A stretch of 64,000 bases of DNA, from the NCBI GenBank assembly GCA_963422465.1, contig OY730169.1:1612001-1676000 (forward strand). The letters are read 5' to 3'. Positions 55,001 to 64,000 of this stretch are shown here, in pieces (within the stretch, counting starts at the first letter, position 1; every line of letters begins with the position of its first letter). Under the pieces are notes generated by a model. It saw only the letters and a program-made list of their open reading frames with translations, did no database searches and was not told the DNA's origin. Origin of the DNA: Lichina pygmaea. Taxonomy: Eukaryota > Ascomycota > Lichinomycetes > Lichinales > Lichinaceae. The translations under genes were made by a program, and so were the position numbers.

Positions 55001-56807
55001 TATCCAGAAAGACTAGTTGCCTTCTTTTCTAGTCAATCCTTGGGTTTTGTTTTTCCAACCACGGAAGTCCCAATATAACTTCATGTGGTATCTGGACCAA
55101 GTCGAATTTCTCTGTTCTGATCATTGTGCCATGGACACTCAGTCTCAGACTCTTGGTCTCCTTCATCACTTGTTTTTTGTCTTTGGAGAGTGGTGTTCTG
55201 TCCACTACCGTCAACTGGTAAGAGTCTTTCTTGCCTTGGACTGGAACCTTGTTTCTTCTGGCAAAGCTTTCTGACATGAAGTTGCCAGTCACACCAGAGT
55301 TGATCATGGCCTTAGCCAACTGCCCATTGACTCTGATCTTGATGTGAAAGTGCAGGCTGCAGGCTGTCACGTCAAGGCTCAGCTTGACTCCTTCCTCCTG
55401 GGGTGTTGTCTTGCCTGCTCTTCCAACCCCAGTTTTGAAGAGCACTACTAGTTTTTTGAGCCGCCCAGACCCTGGGCCTGACACTCTACTGTGTGTTGTT
55501 TGCATCCTGTGGTGGTGTCTTTGACCTGTGTGATGCTGAGGGTATTGTCAACCCATCATGGCACTTGTGTCTCCCCTATTTCTGATAGGGTTGTGTCCTG
55601 TTGTTGAAGGACAGGTTTGTCAGGGACTGGTGGTGGCTGGGCTTTCTTGTTGTCAACCTGTTCCTCCATGTAGCCAGTTATGTTGAACTTGGAGATCAGG
55701 TCATCCTCCCAGTGGATTCTGTTGACCTTCCTTCAGACCTTGTCAAGGTGGTCCAAAGTTTCTTGGAGCATGGTCTTGAGTTTTTCAGTGTATTGTCAGA
55801 GGTCATCCTCCTCTCTGAGGAGTGTCACCTCAGAGTGATTGTGGGGCAGTGTGTCTTGGGGGGCTCTCTGGGACTCCTCCATCTCTCTGCCTTTCCAGGC
55901 GCTTGTGGCATTCAACTGCTTCCCTCTGCTCTTGTTGTTCTTCTTCTTGCTCCTGCAGTTCACTGCAAGGTGGCCCACTTTCTGACAGTTGTAACACTTC
56001 TGTGTCTTCTTCTTTCGTGGTTCTGCCATATTGATTTCCATGGGTACCAAGCTGTAGCTATCTTTGGTGGGTGTTGGGTTTTTCTTCACCCATGGTTTTG
56101 TCTGCTTGCCTCACTTCTCAAGCTCTCTCTCAAACTGTCAGTCATTGATGTGAGCCACAGTCTCAATCATTTTGTAGAGCTCAGTTGGTCAGTCTCCTCA
56201 CACAATGTCATCCTTGACTTGTTCCTTGAGGCCTTGGTAGAACAGCACTGTTAGTGCACTGTCCCCCCACTGAGTCCTCACTGCTAGTTGTTGGAACTTC
56301 GCTGTGAATTCTGATGCTGATCCTGTTTGCTGCAGTACTTGGAGCTTTTGTTCCACATACTTTTCCTCATCAAGGATCCCAAACATCTTCCTCATAGCTG
56401 TCTTAAAGATCTTCAGACTTCCCATAACCTGTCAGGTATTATCTTCTTGCTCCTTGGGGTCTGCCTGATTGTCTAGGTAATCTTTTAAGTAGATATTGAA
56501 CCAAGCGAAGGCTGGTCCTTCCAGGTAGGAGACTGTGAATAGCACTTTCTCCTGGTCTGTCAGGAACTAGGCTGTGTTGAACCCATAGTAAAGCTCCAGT
56601 TGTGAGAAGAACAACTCCAGTCCTTCTCTGGATCTATTGTACCTCTTCGGAGCACCTACCTTCAAGGGCTTTGGGGGTAGGTTAACAATAGGTGCCACCT
56701 GGATAGCCTGGGCCTGAGCTGCCTGAGCAGCTTGGGCTTGAGCTGACTGAGAAGGGATAGAGCTTTGTGGATCCACCATCGTATCAAGTCAGTGTCCTGT
56801 ATGTTAG

Positions 56808-56970
56808 AGGCTGAAACTGTTAAAGACTGGGCTGGGTTCACACAGAAGGCAGTTCAGTCTTGCTGCTTCACAGGGTGGATTCTAGACAGGGACTTGGTAG
56901 AGGAATAGACAGGTGGGGTAACTCTTCTGTGCTATTGTCTCAGTACGATGTGTGTATTGTTATTCAGCCT
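56808..56970 (-). promoter_or_regulatory. Probable self-priming pair of family II
   Basis: On the element's own (minus) strand the bases just inside the 5' LTR read TTCAGCCT (56815-56808) and the LTR carries the complement AGGCTGAA (56970-56963), about 40 nt after a TATAAA box. Same arrangement as in family I with different words. No tRNA-type primer site seen. Confidence 0.5.
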
Positions 56971-57312
56971 GGAGAGCTAATCCCTCCAGGCCCTTTGGGG
57001 AGTCTTTATACAGATGCCCCAAGGGGGGGGGTCTTCTCAAGGGGTATCATCCTTTTGCGTGGACAAGCTCCTTGCTTAGGGACTGCTTGTCCACCAGACA
57101 AGCTCCTCACTTAGCTTCTGCTTGTCCACCAGACAAGCTCCTTGCTTAGCTCCTGCTTGTCCACCGGACAAGCTCCTTGCTTAGCTCCTGCTCGTCCACC
57201 GGACAAGCTCCTCACTTAGCTCTTGCTTGTCCACCGGATCAGTCGGATGTTGTTCTATATGACTAACACTCCTCCCTCGCTTACCTGGGCTGTTCCGGCC
57301 TAGGCCTTAACA
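56818..57312 (-). repeat. 5' LTR of copy D with amplified 35-bp unit
   Basis: 495 bp. About five copies of a roughly 35-bp unit (ACAAGCTCCTTGCTTAGCTC, then CTGCTTGTCCACCGG) at about 57062-57238, against one in the other LTR, account for the 140-bp length difference. Confidence 0.92.
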
Positions 57313-57679
57313 TATAAGCTTTTTTCCCAGATCACTGTTTTTGTTTCTACTCTGAGAACACCTCCAAAGTCTCTGTCTACTATCACACCTAACTGGAAAG
57401 CAAGATGGCTAGAAGAACTAACCACTAACCAAGATTACTCTAAGAAACAATTTCAAGAAGTGTTTCAGAAAGAGTGGGAAGCCAGATGGCAGGCAAACAG
57501 ACAGAAATGTTCTTCAGTCTGGGAGCTATTTTGCAGACTACCCCAAAAGAAAAATCTCAAAGTTTTCAAAGACTTGAGAAAAGCTGAAGCTAGTCTTTAC
57601 TTGCAGATTCTATCAGCAAGGATAGGACTAGCCAGCTTTCTTTTCAGAGCAAATGTTCCTGACTTCCAATCCTCTCTAT

Positions 57680-58280
57680 TGTTGCGGTCTGTACTGTACC
57701 ATCCTATCCGAGTATAGGATTAGGGTGAGAGGTGGAAGGCAGGTTGGTTCTTGCAGGAGAGGAGTGTCAAGGAGTGCGAAGGGGTTTGGTGGAACGTGGT
57801 GGTGGTGACACCTGATCAACAGCTTTGTACAAAAGGATTGTATTGAAGTAGATCTAGTTGTCTGGATCACAACATAAGTTGAAGACAATCATTCCATAGG
57901 GGAACTATCGCCTGGCTATATAGTGCTGGCCTGTTGAGATGATCAAGATTGTCTTGACAGTCTTGACGTCAAGACAGGTGAGATTGTCTTGACAGTCCCA
58001 CCATGTTATGCACCCTGTGTCAAGATGGGTGAGATTGTCTTGATGCTTCATGCATCCTGTGTCAAGACTGGTGAGATTGTCTTGATGCTTCATGCATCCT
58101 GTGTCAAGACTGGTGAGATTATCTTGATGCTTCATGCATGCTGCGTCAAGACTCCCATGTGTGTCTCGACAGTCACGTGACCTCTTGTTGGTTGGTCACT
58201 TGACTTCCATGGTGTCCTCTTGCCTGGCCCACAGCCTGATTGCCTATAAATAAGTGGCTCCCATCCCCTGGGTTGTAACA
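57680..58280 (-). repeat. 3' LTR of copy C
   Basis: 601 bp with the A-type U3 and its 42-bp array. Compared with A, most CpG sites in the array read TpG or CpA. Confidence 0.9.
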
Positions 58281-58324
58281 CTACCCTCCTCTCCTTCATT
58301 CATCGTCCTGATGAATTCTTGAGT

Positions 58325-58735
58325 ATGTCTGCAAAATCACATGCCTCTGCTTACCGAAACCAACTGGCAGCCCAGATCTGTGATTATAACTTTGTGTTGC
58401 TTGCTCTGTGTGACTTCTGTGTTTTGAACCACAAGCCCTGCTTCTGAATGTCTGACAACAACAATAAGTTGAAGTGCGCTGAATGCACTCATCATGGGAA
58501 GTCCTGTGTGTCACTTTCTTGGGAGTTGTTGAACATGACTCAAGATAACCTTTGCGAGGATTTGGCTGTTGATGAGGCCAAGTGGGATGCTCTTGTTGAG
58601 TAGCTTGCCGAGCTGCAGGCTTGTGTGTCCTGAAAGTGAAAGATTCTTGAGGGTGCTGAGGGTCAAGCAAGGAAGAAGCTCCAGTGCCTTGTTGCTGAAA
58701 TGGGGGCGGATGGTGAAGACTTGTCAGCAACAGTC
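58325..58735 (+). pseudogene. Antisense ORF of copy C, decayed relative of 31149-31553
   Basis: An ATG 45 bp inside the LTR edge begins MSAKSHASAYRNQLAAQI, nearly the same as copy A. PCDFCVL-like, KLKCAECTHHGKSC-like and WELLNMTQDNL-like pieces follow. The copy is broken. Confidence 0.65.
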
Positions 58736-61700
58736 ATTGACATGTCTGCGCTGCAGGCTGAGCTGTTCAGTCCTGCTTCCACTGGAACTGCTGCAGGAGG
58801 AGCTGGCAGTTCACAAGGTTCCTGAGTGGTTCCCAGGTATTTTCCGAGTCTGGGTAGTTTTTCCACTTGACAAGGTATCACTGACCTTTTCTCTTCAGGA
58901 TCTGTTCAGCCTCAAACTCTTGTTCTTCTTCAGGTTGGTAATAGAATGTTTCCTGCAAGGGTGTGCTCTGGTCGGCTGGTTCAATCATTGATATATGAAA
59001 GTTTGGATGGACTCTGGCATCCCTTGGTAGTCGTATCTTGACGTTGACTGGTTCTGTTTTTTCTTTGACCAAAAATAGTCTGACCTTGATGTTGTCAAGT
59101 TTCTTTGTCTTTGGTTTCTTTGTTTTCCAATTTCTTGTAAGAAGGTAGACTTTATCCCCCTTCTTTAGCTGAGGTGCCATTTTCAATTTCTTGTCTATTT
59201 GACATTGCATTCTTTCTGAGGTCTCTTGAAGGTAGTGCCTCATCATCGTGTGTGTTTGTTGTAGGAGCTTGTCATGTTGGAGTGCTTTCTCCGTGTTTGG
59301 TGAAGCTCTGCTTGGCATCCTGATGTTCACATGTTGTCTAAAATTGGCAAAAAATAGTGATTCCTTTGTTGAGTCTGATCTGTGCTGGTTGATTGCCAGC
59401 TGTGCCACCAGTAATAACTGTACCCAGTTGCTGTGGGTCTGGTTGATGTAATGCTGTAAGTAAGTCTCCAGGACTTGGTTTGCTCACTCTGTCTGGCCGT
59501 CAGTTCATGGGTGATAGGCTGTAGACATTTTGGGTTTTGTTCCCATGGCTGCACTGATTGTCTTCCAGTAGTTGGATGTGAAGAGTTTGTCTCTGTCTGT
59601 AATGATCATGATTGGAACTCTGTGATCTCTGACCAATCTGTCCAGTAGAAGGTGTCCCAACTGTTCTGCTGTGTGGGTTTCCCTGAATGGTACCACTATT
59701 AGATATTTTGTGAATCTGTCCACTATCACCATAATCAAGTTGTAGGTGATTCCTGTGACTGGGTCTTTGGACTTGGGTAGCTTTGTGATGAAGTCCATTG
59801 ACATGTCTTCCCACAGGCCTCTCGGTATCGTGTTCGGGTGTCTTTCTCTGTATAGCTTGTGTCTTCCATGTTTGTTTTTCTGGCATAGTAGACACTTGCT
59901 GATGTAGTTTGTGACATGTTGTTAGAGGTTAATGACATTGTTCCCTGCCTGTTGGATAAGGTCTGTGGTCTTGGAGATTCCTGGGTGACTATGTGCTGGA
60001 TTGTCGTGGTAGTTCCTTATTAGTTCTTCAGTGTCTTCTGCCGTGAGCTTGTTGATCTGTGGCTGAGGCACCAGGTTTCCTTGCTGGTCCTGCTGTAAGA
60101 TTGTTCCTTGGCATTCATCATCTTCCATGTGGTTTTTTTGTCAGCTTAGTGTGTCTGCTCTCCTGTTGTCTTGTCCAGGGGTGTACAAGATCTTGAACTT
60201 GTGTTGCTCTAGGAGTTCAGCCCATCTGACTTGCTGTCTGTTCAGCTTCTTGGTTGTCGTGAACATTGTCAGATTCTTGTGGTCTGTGAGAACAGTGAGT
60301 TCAGAACTGCTTTCCGTGTACACTCTCCAGTGTTTGAGTGTGTTGACAACTGCCAATAGCTCTTTGTCGTGGATATCATAGTTTTGTTCTGCTTGTGTTA
60401 TTTTTCGTGAGTAGTAGGCAACTGGGTGCCACTTGCTATCTGCCTGTTGGCATAGACATGCTCCTACTGCCTGATCTGAAGTGTCTGTCTTGATTCATGT
60501 TGGTTGGCCTGTCTTGAAGTTGAGGAGAACTGGTTCCTTGGCGCAAGCGTCCTTGAGCTGTTGGAATACTTTTTGTTGTCTCTCTGTCCACTGGTACTCC
60601 ATGTCCTTCTTCGTGAGTTCTGTTAGTGGTGTTACTATCTGTGAGTAGTTCTTTATGAACTGTCAGTTAAAGTTGGCAAATCCTAGGAAGGCTTGTACTT
60701 CCTTAACTGACATCAGTGTTGGCTATTGCTGAATCACTTTGATTTTCTCAGGGTCAATCTTGATCCCTTCAATCCCTATGACATATCCAAGGAATTCAAC
60801 TTCCAGTTTGTTGAACTCACATTTCTTTGGGTTGAGCTTGAGCCCTGCCTGTTGTAGACATCATAGAACATTCTTCACATGTTTGGTATGTTCCTGTTGT
60901 GTGTTCAAGTAGACAAGAATGTCGTCCAGGTAGGTGATAGCTGTTTGGTCCAGGTGTGCTCTGATGATGTTGTTGATCAATGCTTGACATGTTGCTGGTG
61001 TGTTCGTGAGTCTGAATAGCATAACCAGATACTTGTAGTGTCTGTATCAGGTTCTGAAGGCTGTCTTCCATTCTTCTCCTTCTTTCATGCGTATCAGGTT
61101 GTATGCTTCTTTCAAGTCCAGCTTGGTAAAGATTGTAGCTTGGCTGATCCTGTCTCGCAATTCATTCACATTTGGCAACAGATATCAGTTCTTGATGGTA
61201 ATGTTGTTGAGTTTCCTGTAATCCACACAAAGTCGAAGACTTCTGTCTTTCTTTAGTGCAAATAGTATCAGGTATCCTGCTGGCAATTGAGATTCTTGAA
61301 TGAAACCCTTTTTCAGGTTTTCCTCCAGGTACTCACGAAGTACTTGGAGCTCCTTCTCTGATAACTGGTAAATTGGTCCAAATCCTGGCTCCATCCCTGG
61401 TTGCAACTTGATCTCATGATCCCAAGGTTGGTGCTTAGGTAACACTGCTGTTGTTGTCTCTTCCTGAAAGAGGTTATCATACCCAGGTCAGTACTCTTCA
61501 GGGATCTCCAGAGGGTTAACAACTTCCTCTCTTTTCATCTCTGACTGTTTGGCCACCTGGTTCTGGGGTGTGCCTGTCAAGGTGGACCTCTTCTCTTGAG
61601 AGTTGTCCTTTCTGTCAGTGAGGTTCCACTGAGGACTCCTTCCCTCATCTGTCCATGCCTTCTGCGGCTGGTAACAGGTCTGAGCTGTGTTGTTAGTGCA

Positions 61701-63622
61701 GTTCCTAAATGTGAGTACTCCTGTCTTCCAGTTAACAACTGGGTTGTGCTTCTTTAGCCAAGGCATCCCCAAACAGATATCCTGAGTGGCCAACTTGACA
61801 ATATCAAGGTGGATCCTTTCAGCATGGTGTCCGGTAACTATTTCTATTGGCTGCGTCTTATGGCAGACTAGCTCTGTCTGTCTATTTGCTATCGCGAGCT
61901 GATAGGGCTGCTGCTTGTGTCTCCTTCCAGTGCCGAGAGTATTATAAAGTTATCTTGAGATGTAGTTTCCGCTGGCTCCAGAGTCCACAAGTGTGTATGT
62001 CCGTACTGGCGTGTTGGCGTGTAGTGACACAGGCAATTGCAGGTGCTTTGCGTTGCTAGGGGTCATGTTGTTGAGCTCCTGATGTCACCCCTTGACAAGA
62101 GAGTTCAGTCTTTTCCCAATCGAAGTGTCTTACCACTGACTGGGCAATAGGTCCAGCCATTCCCATCAGTTCTGAGGAATCTGTTCATGAATTTGTCTTG
62201 CTGATACTTGTCACATCCAGGCTTGAGGCAGTACTGCCAATTGTTGATGTAGCAGTTGTAGTTGTTGCCTTGCTGTAGGAACATGAAGTGTTCATGCCAA
62301 TCATGTGTGTGCCCAGGGAATGCGGTGTGTTGGTGTTTATCCCAAAGATGGATCTCACACGCATCCTTCTCGCAATTGACCCAATGCTTGTGGCAGGTGG
62401 TGTGGTAGGGTGAATGTTCTCTGTACCTTCGTAGTTGTTTGTGGTAGGTGCAGTAGTGCTTTGTGCAAAACCTCCACTGTAGTTCACTATGCTGTAGATT
62501 TCGTGGGTCCATGCTGTAAGTATAGCTTCCTTGTGGTATTTCTTCTTTGATAGACACGGGTTTGTCTCAGTCTCTATCAGAGGTAGTTAAAGGCTCCTGT
62601 CCCTTGTCCTGACCTGTCTGTTCTGGTAGGTCCTTGCCTCCTGATGTTGCCAGTTGGTGGGCTGCTTCCAATGTCTGATTGTAGTTGTCCCATTATTCGA
62701 GGGATAGCTGAGCCTCTCCTGGTGGGTCCTCTGGCTCAATGACATTCCAGTCTCTGTCAAGTGTATTAAGTTGCTGTCAGTGCACCTTGTTCTTTGAACA
62801 ACAGTCTTTCACCATGTGGCCTAGCTTGCCACAGGCATAGCACTTCAGTGCTTTCCCCTTTTTGTTGTTCCTTCCCTTCGTGAACCTTCCCTTGTGGTGG
62901 ACTGCATCCAGTTCCATGGGTGCATAGCCATATGGGTCATGTGGCGGTGCCTTGTTAGGCAGCTTGTAATGGTTGCTCATATACCATGCAGGGTGGCTAT
63001 ATCCTCTGTCGTGGTGTTTCTCCATCACTCACTTGAATAGCTTGTCATCAGTGTTGATTGCTTGTGTGATGAGTTTGTCCAGTGTGTTGACTGCTCATCT
63101 GTCAAAGGTGAGTTCATCCTTCATGTTTTCCTTGAGTCCATGTCAGTACATGACCATCAGGGTGTCATCATCCCAGTCAGTCAGTACTGAGTATTGTTTG
63201 AACTGCGTGGTGTACTCTGCAGCTGAGCGTCATTGTTTGATGTGCTGGATCATTCGTATAGCCACTTTGTCTTTGTTAGATAGTCCAAGGATCCTTTTGA
63301 TCTTGTCCTTGAATCATGTCTATTTTGTCATCTATTCTGTTATACTGTTGTAGTCTCTGTTTCCTGAGAGATGTTTGTTGACGTAGGGCTTGATCCATCA
63401 ATAAGCATTACCTCTCATGTAAGTGGTTGCGAAGAGGGGCCACTTCTCCTTAGGCAGCTTTGTCTCTGGTTGGAATTGAAAGTAGACTTGGAGTTACATG
63501 AGCCAGTCGTCAACCTTGTTCCTTTCACTGTAGAACAGGTCTGGCTTGGCGACGCTAATCTTTCCATCTGGGAAGTTGGGGTTGGTTGCTCCTGAGGTAC
63601 TCATCCTTGAGGGTCTTCAAAG

Positions 63623-64000
63623 TGTTGCAGTCTGTACTGTACTGTCCTATCCGAGTATAGGATTAGGGCGAGAGGTGGAAGGCGGGTTGGTTCTCACAGG
63701 AGAGGAGTGTCAAGGAGTGCGAAGGGGTTTGGTGGAACATGGTGGTGGTGACACCTGATCAACAGCTTTGTACAAAAGGATTGTATTGAAGTAGATCTAG
63801 TTGTCTGGATCACAACATGAGTTGAAGACAATCATTCCATAGAGGAACTATCGCCTGGCTATATAGTGCTGGCCTGTCAAGACAATCAAGATTGTCTTGA
63901 CAGTCTTGATGTTGAGACAGGTGAGATTGTCTTGACAGTCCCACCATGTTATGCACCCTGTGTCAAGACAGGTGAGATTGTCTTGATACTTCATGCATCC
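63623..64000 (-). repeat. 5' LTR of copy C (cut by window end)
   Basis: First 378 bp from the inner edge (R/U5 and the start of the U3 array); the outer part lies beyond the window. Confidence 0.9.

Larger units (their letters stand above)
51109..57312 (-). mobile_element. Ty3/gypsy chromovirus, copy D (family II)
   Basis: 6204 bp on the minus strand, inserted in the LINE with the duplication TATAA (51104-51108 and 57313-57317). Order on the minus strand: 5' LTR (56818-57312); gag (about 56779-55800) with a Gln/Ala-rich start and a CCHC knuckle near 55990; protease (about 55505-55029); reverse transcriptase (about 54806-54090); RNase H (about 53960-53500); integrase (about 53312-52400); chromodomain (about 52240-52110); 3' LTR (51109-51463). 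It is broken in many places. Sequence and LTRs differ clearly from copies A-C, so it is a second family. Confidence 0.92.
50240..57679 (+). mobile_element. 5'-truncated Tad-like LINE, interrupted by gypsy D and cut by gypsy C
   Basis: From about 50245 one frame is open to the D insertion at 51109. It starts AQGIPSWFVNWIFSFTTQRK and holds the reverse transcriptase core (CGVSQGSPLSPILF and the FADD catalytic motif), then CLDWARKHGMKFAPEKYELL and ILGLHYDSKLLWEKHQKIM. After D (57313 onward) the sequence continues in the C-terminal part (KVFKDLRKAEASLYLQIL, RIGLASFLFRANVPDF) typical of Tad/I-type LINEs, up to the C insertion at 57680. The 5' half (ORF1, endonuclease) is missing, the usual result of incomplete reverse transcription. 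The part seen has an unusually intact frame. Confidence 0.85.
57680..64000 (-). mobile_element. Ty3/gypsy chromovirus, copy C (family I), runs off the window
   Basis: Minus-strand copy inserted in the LINE (flank TCTAT just left of 57680; the right flank is outside). Order on the minus strand: 5' LTR from 63623 rightward beyond 64000; gag (about 63600-62780) with CCHC knuckle near 62830; His/Cys-rich segment (62557-62105); protease (about 62000-61490); reverse transcriptase and RNase H (about 61445-60130); integrase (about 59810-59300); chromodomain (about 58950-58800); 3' LTR (57680-58280). It has many breaks and is the most CpG-depleted of the three family-I copies, so it is old or was heavily mutated. 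Confidence 0.92.

Overview
The window looks like nuclear DNA from a filamentous ascomycete (Pezizomycotina). The genes are GC-rich and split by short introns, often about 50-90 bp, with GTAAGT-type donors, CTAAC/CTGAC-like branch points and AG acceptors. The gene set (a single-pass RING-H2 protein of the type seen in filamentous fungi, Vta1, an Mpd1-like PDI, Tvp23, a Gcg1/ChaC enzyme, a Pef1/ALG-2 protein, an Rlm1-type MADS factor, a DUF3140 protein) fits that group. The genus cannot be read from the sequence.

Region 1 (1-24.5 kb) is a normal gene-bearing segment. In order it holds the 3' end of alanyl-tRNA synthetase, a RING-H2 membrane protein, a CypH-type cyclophilin, an unresolved stretch of gene-like exons, VTA1, an ER protein disulfide isomerase with a predicted 8-nt microexon, TVP23, a conserved basic/Ser-Pro-rich protein, a glycine-rich RRM protein, a ChaC/Gcg1 glutathione-degrading enzyme and a penta-EF-hand protein. 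These are housekeeping genes on both strands with no sign of a cluster. The spacers carry many GTACGTA-like words, homopolymer G/C runs and degenerate repeats.

Region 2 (24.5-41.1 kb) is a nested transposon block. A pogo-like DNA transposon with about 136-bp terminal inverted repeats (25716-41062, TA duplication) was split by a Ty3/gypsy element A (26792-39899, duplication GCAGA). A was in turn split by a second, inverted copy of the same family, B (30512-37040, duplication CAAGG).

Region 3 (41.1-48.2 kb) is a small host island with an Rlm1-type MADS-box gene, a good Rlm1/MEF2 site in its upstream region, and a damaged DUF3140 gene.

Region 4 (48.2-64 kb) is a second nested block: a copia remnant, a minisatellite, a piece of another gypsy element, a 5'-truncated Tad-like LINE, a different gypsy family D (51109-57312, duplication TATAA) inside the LINE, and a third family-I gypsy copy C (57680 to beyond the window), also inside the LINE.

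The most interesting signal is an antisense open reading frame lying between the end of pol and the 3' LTR in all four gypsy copies and in both families. Where best preserved it has the cysteine spacing of a Gal4-type Zn(II)2Cys6 cluster followed by a likely coiled coil. Both families also show an 8-nt complement between the site just inside the 5' LTR and a site downstream of the LTR TATA box, as expected for Tf1/sushi-type self-priming.
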